A DNA stretch of 25,217 bases from Gemmataceae bacterium (GCA_009691815.1 SIAL01000010.1:1-25217), one strand, 5' to 3'. Shown: positions 1 through 8,462, counted from the first letter of the stretch. Numbers and translations: made by a program. Notes: generated by a model from the sequence alone, not told the origin.

Positions 1-1160
1 GCCTTGGCCAATTCTAAGCGAACCAAGGGGCCCGCACTCGACGGGGGGCCAGAAAAGGAGACCCAAAGTGCAAGGGCCTCGGTATCAAACAGCATGGTTT
101 GAAGCGTTTTTCGTTCGAGACATACCGCATTTAGGCTTAGCCTTATTTGTTCCACCGAAAAGGGTCTTGGGCTTTCGCAACTTTCGAGATACAAAAGTCG
201 TTCAAGCGACTTGAATGGGTAGCTAGGCTTTTCTGGTTTGTGTTCGGCCAAGCAAAAATGGTTGGTACAGCAGGTAAAGCCATTTTTGGCAGATCGCCTG
301 AGGACCTGCTCGGGGGAGATTTCCAAAACTGCCACCTGTTTTCGATCGGCAATCAAAAGGTTGGTGGTGCAGGTGCGTTTGCATCGCTTGAGAAGACTTA
401 TCGCCTCTTCAATGGTGGTGCATTCCTCCAACACCATTCGATAGGTAATGGCATAGGGTGTGCCGCTGGAATCGAATCGTTTCTGCCCTTTTTTGACATC
501 AATAACCTCGTGTATAGCAAGGGCAAGGCCCGCGTCATTCATTCCGGAAAGGACACCAATCATACCGGGAAAGCCAACGGATACGAAACCTCGTTTCCCC
601 AGGGGTTGGTAAACGGTAACCAGACTGTATCTGTGAACCTCGGCCACGGCGGGATAATCGAGATTTCTGGCCAACACGGTTCCCTGGGCAAAGGATCGAC
701 CCGGTTCTAGCGCCATCCCAGAGCAGAGCACAAACTTCTTGAGGTCAAACATTGTATTGCCAGCAACCAGCGTTTCCCATGGAGCATTCGACGCTTTTTG
801 GAGGGCGCGAAGTTCCTCCTGATAGGCCTTGGGGAAATGATCCACCATCCCTTCCCCGAGTTTCAAAAGCACGGGAAAAATAAACTCCACGCCATACAAC
901 CTAGCCAAGGCGCGAGGGTACTCAAGAATTCCGGGGGCTTGGCTAAGGGCCAGTTTTCCCACAGCCTCACCCATCTCCTTTGGCGTTCCCCAAACATGGA
1001 GTAGCGGAATCCCGCCGATGATTTCCATCCTGCCAGATTGGGTTTGTTTGGCTTGGTAAATCAATCCGGGGGGCGGGCCTTGGGATTGGTTTTGGGCAAT
1101 TAGGGTATGGGAGAAAGACAAAGCCAGTAGGCAGGCCAAAGCGATTCGAAAAATTCTCAT
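1..1160 (-). CDS. Secreted C45-family autoproteolytic acyltransferase/hydrolase-like protein (3' end outside window)
   Basis: An open frame of 386 codons starts at the ATG at 1160-1158 and runs off the left edge without a stop, so the protein is partial. An AGGG lies about 7 bases upstream of the start. Residues 1-22 form a signal peptide (MRIFRIALACLLALSFSHTL, then IAQ). The body resembles the C45 / acyl-CoA:6-aminopenicillanate acyltransferase-like group of NTN hydrolases. It has an N-terminal 'HVWGTPKEMGEAVGKL' segment, a candidate nucleophile Cys146 in 'FVLCSGMAL', then 'GTVLARNLDYP' and 'GFPGMIGVLSGMNDAGLAL'. In this family the chain is cleaved autocatalytically so that the Cys becomes N-terminal, and the enzyme then hydrolyses or transfers acyl amides. 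The substrate cannot be told here. It is divergent from the reductase at 1233. The family call rests on motif memory and is fairly secure; the specific activity is open. Confidence 0.8.
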   Translation of the reverse strand, partial: MRIFRIALACLLALSFSHTLIAQNQSQGPPPGLIYQAKQTQSGRMEIIGGIPLLHVWGTPKEMGEAVGKLALSQAPGILEYPRALARLYGVEFIFPVLLKLGEGMVDHFPKAYQEELRALQKASNAPWETLVAGNTMFDLKKFVLCSGMALEPGRSFAQGTVLARNLDYPAVAEVHRYSLVTVYQPLGKRGFVSVGFPGMIGVLSGMNDAGLALAIHEVIDVKKGQKRFDSSGTPYAITYRMVLEECTTIEEAISLLKRCKRTCTTNLLIADRKQVAVLEISPEQVLRRSAKNGFTCCTNHFCLAEHKPEKPSYPFKSLERLLYLESCESPRPFSVEQIRLSLNAVCLERKTLQTMLFDTEALALWVSFSGPPSSAGPLVRLELAK

Positions 1161-1232
1161 GGTTCGCCCTAGGATTGCGGAATGGATTTGGGTCATAATG
1201 ATGGTGTCTATCCTAGTGGGTCATGGTGTACG

Positions 1233-2147
1233 ATGTCATCATCAATCTCCTTTTTTCTATCCCAGAAGGCCACTCCCAAAATTGCCCTACTCGGGGCCCA
1301 AGGTCAATTGGGACGCTGTTTTATTGCCCATGGGTTGGCCAATCTGGTAGCCCTTTCAAGAGATGAGGCCGACCTCACCCAGCCTCAGAAACTGGCCGAA
1401 AAGTTAGAGGCATTGGCCCCGGATTTGGTCATCAATTGCGGAGCCTACAACTTGGTGGATAAAGCCGAAACCGAGTGTGGACCTTGTGCGGATGTCAACA
1501 CCCTTGGGGTTATGCACCTTGCCCAAATCTGCAAGAAAATCGGGGCGACACTTGTCACCTACAGCACCGACCATGTTTTTGGCGGACCACCCAAATGGGA
1601 TACTCCGGAAACCCCCATTCCTTGGCGGGAAACAGACTGTCCCCAACCTATAAGCGTTTATGGTGGCAGTAAAACCGCCGGGGAGTACCTTGCCCTTGCG
1701 TCTTGGGAAAAAAGCTATGTGATTCGTACTTGTGGGCTTTATGGTATTCCCGGGCCGGGGGGCAAAGGAGGCAACTTTGTCGAAGCCATTCTTCGGGCGG
1801 TTGCCCAAGGCAAGCTTTTGCGGGTGGTGGCCGACCAAGTTTGCACTCCTACCTCGGTTATTAGCCTGGTTGGGGCAACCCTTGAACTTTTGCAGCACTT
1901 TGGGCCGGGGCTTTACCATCTGACCGATCAAGGGTTTTGCACATGGCATGAGTTTGCCCAGTGGATTGTGGCGGAGGCGGGTTTGGCGGTTGAAGTTTCT
2001 CCGCTGAATTCCGCCGATTGGCCCGCTGCGGCAAAGCGCCCAAATTACAGCGTTTTGGGCTCCATTCACTCGGCTAATCCTTTATTTCCCAAATTAAATC
2101 CTTGGAGGGAATCGCTCAAGGATTACATGAAACAGCGGTTGTCCTGA
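1233..2147 (+). CDS. RmlD-like sugar-nucleotide reductase (dTDP-4-dehydrorhamnose reductase family, extended SDR)
   Basis: This is a 304-residue extended short-chain dehydrogenase. The N-terminal dinucleotide-binding motif is 'LLGAQGQLG' (G21, G24, G27). The 'INCGAYNLVDKAE' segment and 'YSTDHVFGG' (S111-T112-D113) match the RmlD family. The catalytic pair is Y143 and K147 in 'YGGSKTAGE'. Members reduce dTDP-4-keto-L-rhamnose to dTDP-L-rhamnose with NAD(P)H. The length is typical (about 290-305). The family also includes other sugar-nucleotide reductases and MAT-beta-like proteins, and no rmlA/B/C lies nearby, so the substrate is inferred. The open frame allows an earlier ATG at 1182, but the 17 extra residues precede the Rossmann fold and leave only 21 bp to the divergent C45 gene. 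I prefer the ATG at 1233. Confidence 0.82.
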   Translation: MSSSISFFLSQKATPKIALLGAQGQLGRCFIAHGLANLVALSRDEADLTQPQKLAEKLEALAPDLVINCGAYNLVDKAETECGPCADVNTLGVMHLAQICKKIGATLVTYSTDHVFGGPPKWDTPETPIPWRETDCPQPISVYGGSKTAGEYLALASWEKSYVIRTCGLYGIPGPGGKGGNFVEAILRAVAQGKLLRVVADQVCTPTSVISLVGATLELLQHFGPGLYHLTDQGFCTWHEFAQWIVAEAGLAVEVSPLNSADWPAAAKRPNYSVLGSIHSANPLFPKLNPWRESLKDYMKQRLS

Positions 2148-2224
2148 AACCCATGCCCGATATTTTCGGAAAGACTTTTTCCTTTGGGGCTTGCGAAGTG
2201 GACCTTGAAACCGAAAATAGCCCT

Positions 2225-2566
2225 ATGAAAGAGGATTCCAATCCTACCTCCGGTGATGATTCGATACTGCGATCCAAAGAGGATCGGCGCAAGGATCGCA
2301 TTCCTGTTGCCTTTGAAAGGCGAAGTGGGTTGGATCGGCGAATCCCCGAAGAAAAACGAAGGATGGTTGATCCCGTTACTTGCGAGAAAGAATACACCGA
2401 CGAAGAAACTGCGTTCCTGAAGGCTATTGACCTTTATAAGCGAATCAATCGACGGCCATTCCCAACCTGTTGCGAAGTCCTTGATGTGTTAAAGGCCTTG
2501 GGGTATCGAAAGGTAGCCGAGCCAACCCCTCTTCCCGGGCTCCCGATGCCCAAATCGCAACCATAA
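2225..2566 (+). CDS. Conserved planctomycete hypothetical protein, charged, with 'RRSGLDRR' motif
   Basis: A 113-residue soluble, highly charged protein. The first half is polar and rich in Arg, Lys, Asp and Glu, with the tandem motif 'ERRSGLDRR' followed by 'PEEKRR'. The second half, 'DEETAFLKAIDLYKRINR' then 'RPFPTCCEVLDVLKALGYRK' (about residues 58-95), has the look of a short helical domain that I recognise as recurrent in planctomycete hypothetical proteins. No enzymatic motif, signal peptide or membrane segment is visible. The open frame begins at 2102, inside the upstream reductase, and also contains an ATG at 2153. I chose 2225 because the residues before it look like out-of-frame translation of the reductase end. 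It lies 77 bp behind the reductase on the same strand and ends 9 bp from the convergent MutS-like gene. Function is unknown. Confidence 0.7.
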   Translation: MKEDSNPTSGDDSILRSKEDRRKDRIPVAFERRSGLDRRIPEEKRRMVDPVTCEKEYTDEETAFLKAIDLYKRINRRPFPTCCEVLDVLKALGYRKVAEPTPLPGLPMPKSQP

Positions 2567-2575
2567 GAGGTCAGT

Positions 2576-4369
2576 CTATACTTCCAAGCCAACGGCCCGC
2601 ATAAGTGCCAAAGCGTTGCTGTGACGGGTAACACCGGGCCGCATCTTGTAATCGAAGTGCATTTCTTGTTCCTCCCAGCGATCGGAAAAATGAACATTGT
2701 CCGCGGGCGCTCCGCTCTCTTCGGCAATTCGGGTTAAAGCAAGGTCATGAGTAGTTACGATGCCAATAGCCTCTTGACGCATGAGCCCCCCAACAACCCC
2801 CTTGGCACCCTCAAGTCGGTCATGGGAATTGGTTCCACTGAAGATTTCATCGAGCAAAAACAGGAGCGGTGGCCTTTTGTCGCAAAGCTTGACCAAAAGG
2901 CGAACGCGCTCGATTTCGGCCTGAAAACGAGAGCGCCCGGCCGCCAGCGAGTCAATAATCCGCATACTCGCCCCAACTTGAAGGGGCGATAGTGTGACCT
3001 GACGAGCCCGAACGGGTAGCCCCGAAAGGGCCATAACGGCCGTCATTCCGACCGTCCTCAGATAGGTGCTTTTCCCAGACATATTGGAGCCACTGATCAC
3101 CAGCAGTCGGGGATCGGTGTCCCCCAACCGAATGTCATTTCGCACGCAACGGGCGGAAGAAATAAGGGGATGGCCCGCGGCATCCGCCCGAATAAAGGGC
3201 GTCTCCTTTTCCACCAAGGAAGCATAGGTATGGTCCGGATTTTCAAACGCATAGGCGGCCATGCTGATCAGGGCATCGAATTCTCCCAAGGTGGCAAACC
3301 ATTCGCCCAGATGCTTCCCGTTTTTGAATCGCCACTTTTCCACCAAATGGGTAATGTGAAGGTCCCAAGACAAGGCCATGGCAAAGGGGGCAAACATTGC
3401 ATTTTTTCTCGAGGTGAGGAGGTCGGCATACACCCAGAGCTTGCCAATCGCCCGAGAGGGGGTTTCCTTGCGGGCGTGGAGGCGTTTTCTAGCCTCGTCC
3501 AAAAGTTGGGATTTGAAATCTTTTTTCTCGATCAACCGCAACATCCCCCCCAATCGAGAAAGGTCGGTTGCCTGTTTTTCCACGATTTCTAGGACGGGTC
3601 GGGTAACACTTCGAAAAATCAGGTGAAGAATCAGGGTCACCATCAGGCTTGTCGCCCAGATCCAAAGGTCCCAAGTCCCGGCGATCCAAGCAAAAAAGCC
3701 GTAAAAAGTGACGAGAGAAAGTCCAAAAGCAAGTAGGCGAACCCCCAAAGGGATGCGGCTAACGGGCATTTCACCCCATTTTTCGAGGGGATTCAAATCC
3801 ACAGGGGCGGCATCTTTGGAATAGGCGTACATCCTTTCGCGAATGTCACCCATGGGCGCCAATTCCACCAAGGCTTGCTGCCGTTTTTGGATTTCCTCGG
3901 GAGACCCCGCCTGTAAAAGCCAACCCGCCAATTTGTCCTCACCGATGCGGGTCTGGCACAAACAGATCCTTTCAAAAAGGGAATGGTTGCCAAAAATATC
4001 TAGGTCTTGCGCATAGGGGTGGTCGTCCCGAAGGAAACGGAGCCCGGCATTTCCCCGGCCCATCCAACGGTCGGCCATCCGTTCGATTCCCATTTCCACC
4101 GAATGCCTAGCCATTCGCTGGCGAAACCACCGTCGGTTGATCCGTTCATGAATGGCCAACAGGACGATAAAAAGGACAATTGCGCCAAAAAGCCACCATC
4201 CTGAAAGGGACTGGTTGGCAAAAGTAGACCAACCAAAAAAGCAGCCAATTAAAACCACGGCAAACCGTGCCAGCCCCAACCTTCCTTCCCAACCCTTTAG
4301 GATCTCCTCACCTCGATACAACTCTTCTCTTCGTTGGGTATAAAACGCCTTGGGATCTGACTTATCCAT
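2576..4369 (-). CDS. Membrane-associated MutS-family ATPase (MutS-like protein lacking the mismatch-recognition domain)
   Basis: A 597-residue protein with the MutS C-terminal ABC-type ATPase domain: Walker A 'GSNMSGKST' (427-435), Walker B 'LLFLLDEIFSGTNSHDR' (502-518) and 'GIVTTHDLAL' (536-545). The N-terminal half differs from MutS1. It has hydrophobic pairs at about 32-50 and 58-74 and again at about 208-226 and 233-252, followed by a charged helical lever-like region (255-300). The Phe-x-Glu mismatch-reading domain and the usual connector are absent. Similar short MutS homologues with predicted membrane helices are known in Bacteroidetes and other phyla, but I know of no defined role for them. 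The open frame extends to 4588. I start at the ATG at 4369 because residues further upstream are low-similarity and overlap the divergent DUF1501 gene. It is convergent with the hypothetical gene ending at 2566. Confidence 0.85.
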   Translation of the reverse strand: MDKSDPKAFYTQRREELYRGEEILKGWEGRLGLARFAVVLIGCFFGWSTFANQSLSGWWLFGAIVLFIVLLAIHERINRRWFRQRMARHSVEMGIERMADRWMGRGNAGLRFLRDDHPYAQDLDIFGNHSLFERICLCQTRIGEDKLAGWLLQAGSPEEIQKRQQALVELAPMGDIRERMYAYSKDAAPVDLNPLEKWGEMPVSRIPLGVRLLAFGLSLVTFYGFFAWIAGTWDLWIWATSLMVTLILHLIFRSVTRPVLEIVEKQATDLSRLGGMLRLIEKKDFKSQLLDEARKRLHARKETPSRAIGKLWVYADLLTSRKNAMFAPFAMALSWDLHITHLVEKWRFKNGKHLGEWFATLGEFDALISMAAYAFENPDHTYASLVEKETPFIRADAAGHPLISSARCVRNDIRLGDTDPRLLVISGSNMSGKSTYLRTVGMTAVMALSGLPVRARQVTLSPLQVGASMRIIDSLAAGRSRFQAEIERVRLLVKLCDKRPPLLFLLDEIFSGTNSHDRLEGAKGVVGGLMRQEAIGIVTTHDLALTRIAEESGAPADNVHFSDRWEEQEMHFDYKMRPGVTRHSNALALMRAVGLEV

Positions 4370-4613
4370 TGCTATTTGCGGTTCCACCTGGGGTAATGCC
4401 GGGGTGCCTTCCCCTGCAACCGGTCTGCCTAAGGTAGGCAGAAAGCCCGGCTCATCAAGATTTGATATGATTTGGAGGCCGAGGATGATATGATAAAGTT
4501 CGGGGGGGGCCCCTGCCATCCTGCCCAAATCCCGCCAACGATTAACTCTAAACCCCGGAGATTTTCCTTTGCTCCGAATCGACACCAAACGAAACGCGAC
4601 TTTTTGCGACGGA
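4370..4613. promoter_or_regulatory. Divergent intergenic region between MutS-like and DUF1501 genes
   Basis: A 244-bp gap holding the promoters of two diverging units. It contains a perfect 8-bp inverted repeat (4424-4442) and two copies of TGATATGAT at 4463-4471 and 4486-4494, 23 bp apart. Each copy includes TATGAT, one base from the sigma-70 -10 consensus on the + strand. A run of eight G followed by four C is at about 4502-4513. I see no convincing -35 box or start-proximal Shine-Dalgarno site, so exact promoters are not assigned. Confidence 0.5.
4424..4442. repeat. Perfect inverted repeat, 8-bp arms, 3-base centre
   Basis: The arms TCTGCCTA and TAGGCAGA flank AGG. The repeat sits 55 bp upstream of the MutS-like start and about 170 bp upstream of the DUF1501 start. 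It could be an operator for a dimeric regulator or a small RNA hairpin. No T-run follows on either strand, so it is not a typical intrinsic terminator. Confidence 0.6.
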
Positions 4614-5933
4614 ATGAAGCGGCGCGATTTCCTTCACGCGGGTAGCATTAGCGCCCTTGGTTTAACCATAAGTCCCCAACTGGCCCGCCCCGCGGCACCC
4701 CAAGATGGGGACCACAATTGTATCTTTTTGTTTTTGGTGGGTGGCCCAAGCCACATCGACACTTTCGATCCCAAGCCCAACGCCCCTGAGGAAATTCGTG
4801 GCCCTTTTAAGACAATAAGCACCAAAGTGCCGGGAATGCAAATTACCGAAATTTTTCCTAGGACGGCCAAACTCACCGATCATTTTTCCATTGTCCGTTC
4901 GGTTTACCACACCGCCGCGGCGGTTCATGACACCGGTCACCAAATGATGCAAACCGGCAAGTTGTTTGCCTCGGGAATAGAGCATCCCCATGTGGGTAGC
5001 ATGGTGTCCTACCTCAAAGGATCCAGAAATGAACTTCCCGCTCATGTCCTGATGCCACGGCCCATTGGTAGGACAGGTGGCAACCTCCCGCACGGCCAAA
5101 CAGCCGGGTTTTTGGGAAAATCTCATGATCCGTTTGTGTTAAACGCGGATCCAGCCGCCAAAGATTTCCAAATTCCCGATCTTCTTCCTCCGGGATACCT
5201 TCCTCCGTTAAGGACGGATCGGAGGCGGAAACTCCGTGATGTGGTTGAAGAACAATTTAAGGAACTCGATAAGACAGCCCAAGCCAAGCAACTCGATGAA
5301 CAATTTCAAAACGCCTACAAGCTCATTTCCAGCCCAAAAACCCGTGAATCTTTTGACCTAGATAAGGAGCCCTCCTCCATTAGGGAACGCTATGGCAGAA
5401 CCCGGTTTGGCCAATCCTGCTTGCTTGCCCGCAGGTTGATTGAACGAGGTGTCCGTTTTGTCACGGTGAATATGTTCGAAACCGTTTTTGATGAAGTCAC
5501 CTGGGACATCCACGGTTCCCGGCCGTTTACCGACATATCGGAAATGTCCCGGCTGGTGGTCCCCAGTTTCGATCAAGGGTATTCCGCCCTGTTGGAAGAC
5601 CTTGGTCAACGAGGACTATTGTCGACCACCCTAGTGACGGCCATGGGGGAATTTGGCCGTACCCCAAAAATCAACCCGGCGGGTGGCCGCGATCACCACC
5701 CCGGGGTTTGGTCGATATTAATGGGTGGCAGCCGAGTCCAAGGGGGCCGGGTTGTTGGCCAATCCGACGAATTGGGATACGCCCCGCTCAATCGACCTGT
5801 TTCCCCCGGAGAGGTTGCATCAACCATTCTTCATTCCCTTGGAATTGCCCCCCATCAAGATGTGCCCGGTCCCCAAAATCGACCGGTACCCTTGGTGGAT
5901 TACCATGCACCCGCTATCCGCGAACTTTTTTAA
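4614..5933 (+). CDS. DUF1501 domain-containing secreted protein (Tat-type signal)
   Basis: A 439-residue protein of the DUF1501 family, which is expanded in planctomycetes and structurally related to the alkaline phosphatase/sulfatase superfamily. The N-terminus 'MKRRDFLHAGSISALGLTI' is a twin-arginine signal. Family landmarks follow: 'FLVGGPSHIDTFDPKP', 'HDTGHQMMQTG', 'NMFETVFDEVTWDIHG', 'AMGEFGRTPKIN' and 'GGRDHHPGVWSILMGG'. The His/Asp-rich pieces resemble metal ligands of the superfamily, though the activity of DUF1501 proteins has not been established to my knowledge. The open frame begins at 4569, but the ATG at 4614 places the RR motif directly at the N-terminus. The next gene starts 12 bp after the stop. 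In many planctomycetes the DUF1549/DUF1553 gene precedes the DUF1501 gene; here the order is reversed. Confidence 0.92.
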   Translation: MKRRDFLHAGSISALGLTISPQLARPAAPQDGDHNCIFLFLVGGPSHIDTFDPKPNAPEEIRGPFKTISTKVPGMQITEIFPRTAKLTDHFSIVRSVYHTAAAVHDTGHQMMQTGKLFASGIEHPHVGSMVSYLKGSRNELPAHVLMPRPIGRTGGNLPHGQTAGFLGKSHDPFVLNADPAAKDFQIPDLLPPGYLPPLRTDRRRKLRDVVEEQFKELDKTAQAKQLDEQFQNAYKLISSPKTRESFDLDKEPSSIRERYGRTRFGQSCLLARRLIERGVRFVTVNMFETVFDEVTWDIHGSRPFTDISEMSRLVVPSFDQGYSALLEDLGQRGLLSTTLVTAMGEFGRTPKINPAGGRDHHPGVWSILMGGSRVQGGRVVGQSDELGYAPLNRPVSPGEVASTILHSLGIAPHQDVPGPQNRPVPLVDYHAPAIRELF

Positions 5934-5945
5934 GGCACGCCTTTT

Positions 5946-8435
5946 ATGCCTCATTCAACCATCGTTGCCATTCTTTTGGGCTGTTTTGTCTTTGGCTTTG
6001 GAGGTGGCAACCTTTCCAAGGCGGCAGAGTCCAACCTTTTAGAAATCTACCCCCCGAATATGCACCTTGCCGGCCCGGGCCATCGCCACGGGATTCTTGT
6101 ACTGGGTAAATACCCGGGCAAACCGACGGTTTCCCTCGTTTCCAAGGCCACTTTTTTGGTGGAGCCTCCCGCCCTTGGAACCGTGTCCAAAACCGGAGAG
6201 TTTGAGGCGAAAACCACAGGTAAAGGAATCGTTCGGATTGGGATAGAGGGCAAGGAAAGCATCGTGCCTCTGGAAATCGGCAACACTCCTTTGGGAGACA
6301 AAGTCTCCTTTACCAACGACATCCTTCCCATCCTTACCAAGACCGGTTGTAATAGCGGGTCGTGCCACGGTGCTTTGGCAGGGAAGGGAAGCCTTAAACT
6401 TTCGCTTCGAGGATATAACCCGGAAGCCGACCATCATGTATTAACCGGCCAGTTGGGAGGCCGACGAATTGACAAGGAAAACCCAAGGAATAGCTTGCTA
6501 TTGCGTAAACCCCTTGGAGATATCCCCCATTCGGGAGGGAAAAAATGGGATAGGGAAGCACCTTTTGCCCACCTTGTCCTCCGTTGGATAACACAAGACG
6601 CCCAACCAGCCAAGGAATCGGATATAAGCATTAAGTCCTTGGCTTTTTATCCCCCTGCCCTGACGGGTTCGCCTAATGCTTCCGAACCCATTGGGTTATT
6701 GATTCAGGCCACCTACTCCGACGGGATCACGGCGGATGTCACCTCCCGGGCCAAGTTTTCCAGTGCCAGTGAAGATGTCTGTGGCATTGATAACGATGGT
6801 CTGGTGCGAGTAGTGGGCACGGGAGAATCGGCGATTTCCGCATGGTACAACAATTTGGTTGCCACGGCCCGGGTGATTTCACCAAGGCCCATGCTTGCGA
6901 CCAAACCCGCCCCGGGCAAGGTTTCAAACTGGATCGATTTGGAAATTCAAACCAAGTTGGACGCATTGGGAATCCCTGTTTCGGGGGAATGCACCGATGC
7001 CGTGTTCCTCAGGCGATCCACCTTGGACCTTTGCGGCGTCTTACCTACTCTTAAAGACATTGAAGCCTTTCAGGCACTGGACCCGGCTAATCGTCGTTCG
7101 ATCTGGATTGATACTCTTTTGGCTCGGTCGGAATACGCCGATTATTGGACACACAAATATTGTGATCAGTTTCTTGTCACAACCAAAAAAATAACACAGT
7201 CCGCGGTATGGGCCTTTGCGCGAACCCTAAGACGCGAAGTGGCCAACAATCGTCCATGGGATCAAACTTGTCGAGACATCCTCACTGCCACGGGCAGCAA
7301 CCTCGATCAGGGGGGAGTTAATTTCTTTTTAATGCACCGAGACCCCGGCGAACTCAATGAGGCCATATCCGTCACCTTCATGGGCACCTCAATCGCCTGT
7401 GCCAAGTGCCACAATCACCCATTGGAGAAATGGACCCAGGATCAGTATTGGTCGATGGCGAATCTGTTTGGCCGGGTCACTTTCAAGAACGGGGTGCGAG
7501 ATGACGAGGTGATTTTGATCGACGCTCCCGCCGGGGATGTAAACCACATTCGCCGTGGAATCCCGATGGCGCCGCGTCCTTTGGACGGCCCTATTGTCGG
7601 GGAAAACCGAAGGGAAGATTTCGCCCGTTGGCTAACATCCCCTGAAAACTCCTGGTTTGCCAAGGCCCAAGTCAATCGGCTTTGGAAGGGATTAATGGGT
7701 AGGGGCCTTGTGGAAAACGACGATGATCTTAGGGCCACCAATCCCGCCTCCCATCCGGAATTACTCAATCGCTTGGCCAAGGAATTTGTCCTCTCGGGCC
7801 ACAATAACAAGGCGATTTTGCGCCTCATCGCCCAATCCTCGGCCTATCAAAGATCTTCTACCCCGATTGGTGGAAATGAGACTGACGATCGATTTTATTC
7901 CCACCACTTTTTGAAGCGCCTGCCTGCCGAGGTGCTTTTAGATGCCTACTCCCAAGTTACCGCCGTTCCCACCAAATTCGAAGCAATCACCCCGGGTGGC
8001 GGCAACGGAAGCCAACCTTATGGCGGCTATCCGGTGGGAACTAGGGCGATTCAACTACCCGATTCCGCGGTGGTATCCACCTTTCTGGATTCCTTCGGCC
8101 GACCCGAACGCAACCAAGCCTGTTCTTGTGAAAGGGGCTTGGAAACCACTATCGGCCAAGCGCTTCATGTTGCCAATGGAACCACTCTAAACGACAAGCT
8201 GAAAAACAAAGAGGGAATAATTACCCACCTTTCCTCCGATAAATCCCCACCGGAGCTTGCCATGGAAAAGCTTTGGCTTGGCGCCCTTTCCCGAAGACCC
8301 AGCCCCTCTGAATTGGCCAATTCACTACCGATCCTCAAAGCCTCTTGGGGTGGAACACCTGACCAACGGCGCGAAGCGGTTGAAGACCTTTTCTGGGCGG
8401 TCCTTACCAGTCGCGAATTTCTTTTTAATCACTAA
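5946..8435 (+). CDS. DUF1549/DUF1553 planctomycete cytochrome-like secreted protein with Ig-like (BIG2) region
   Basis: An 829-residue exported protein with a signal peptide at about 1-27 (hydrophobic core AILLGCFVFGFG). An Ig-like N-terminal region (30-115) is followed by the cytochrome-like motif CNSGSCHG (C135, C140, H141; CX4CH). A second Ig-like region (about 228-312) has 'ATYSDGITADVTSRAKFSS'. DUF1549 starts near 'WIDLEIQTKLDALGIPVS' (328) and contains CAKCHNHP (C485, C488, H489). DUF1553 spans about 556-829 ('ARWLTSPENSWFAKAQVNRLW', 'AKEFVLSGHNNKAILRLIAQ', 'CSCERG', 'ALHVANG'). The length fits the family. It is always found with DUF1501 partners in planctomycetes, and heme binding is inferred only from the Cys/His motifs. 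The start is 12 bp after the DUF1501 stop, consistent with an operon. Confidence 0.93.
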   Translation: MPHSTIVAILLGCFVFGFGGGNLSKAAESNLLEIYPPNMHLAGPGHRHGILVLGKYPGKPTVSLVSKATFLVEPPALGTVSKTGEFEAKTTGKGIVRIGIEGKESIVPLEIGNTPLGDKVSFTNDILPILTKTGCNSGSCHGALAGKGSLKLSLRGYNPEADHHVLTGQLGGRRIDKENPRNSLLLRKPLGDIPHSGGKKWDREAPFAHLVLRWITQDAQPAKESDISIKSLAFYPPALTGSPNASEPIGLLIQATYSDGITADVTSRAKFSSASEDVCGIDNDGLVRVVGTGESAISAWYNNLVATARVISPRPMLATKPAPGKVSNWIDLEIQTKLDALGIPVSGECTDAVFLRRSTLDLCGVLPTLKDIEAFQALDPANRRSIWIDTLLARSEYADYWTHKYCDQFLVTTKKITQSAVWAFARTLRREVANNRPWDQTCRDILTATGSNLDQGGVNFFLMHRDPGELNEAISVTFMGTSIACAKCHNHPLEKWTQDQYWSMANLFGRVTFKNGVRDDEVILIDAPAGDVNHIRRGIPMAPRPLDGPIVGENRREDFARWLTSPENSWFAKAQVNRLWKGLMGRGLVENDDDLRATNPASHPELLNRLAKEFVLSGHNNKAILRLIAQSSAYQRSSTPIGGNETDDRFYSHHFLKRLPAEVLLDAYSQVTAVPTKFEAITPGGGNGSQPYGGYPVGTRAIQLPDSAVVSTFLDSFGRPERNQACSCERGLETTIGQALHVANGTTLNDKLKNKEGIITHLSSDKSPPELAMEKLWLGALSRRPSPSELANSLPILKASWGGTPDQRREAVEDLFWAVLTSREFLFNH

Positions 8436-8462
8436 TGCACTCTTTTTATTGGATATTCCTTT

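Noticed and set aside
147..710. 187-codon open frame on the + strand
   Set aside because: It is antisense to the C45-type gene (1-1160, -), which has a signal peptide and family motifs. The + frame shows no recognisable domain.
1404..2069. 221-codon open frame on the - strand
   Set aside because: Shadow of the RmlD-like gene; the opposite strand carries all the conserved SDR motifs.
4370..4588. 73-residue N-terminal extension of the MutS-like protein
   Set aside because: It would overlap the divergent DUF1501 frame and occupy the region with the inverted repeat and -10-like elements; the composition is not domain-like.
5934..5945. Small inverted repeat AAGGC-AC-GCCTT between the DUF1501 and DUF1549 genes
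   Set aside because: Five-base arms in a 12-bp operon spacer with no T-run; too weak for a terminator or an operator claim.
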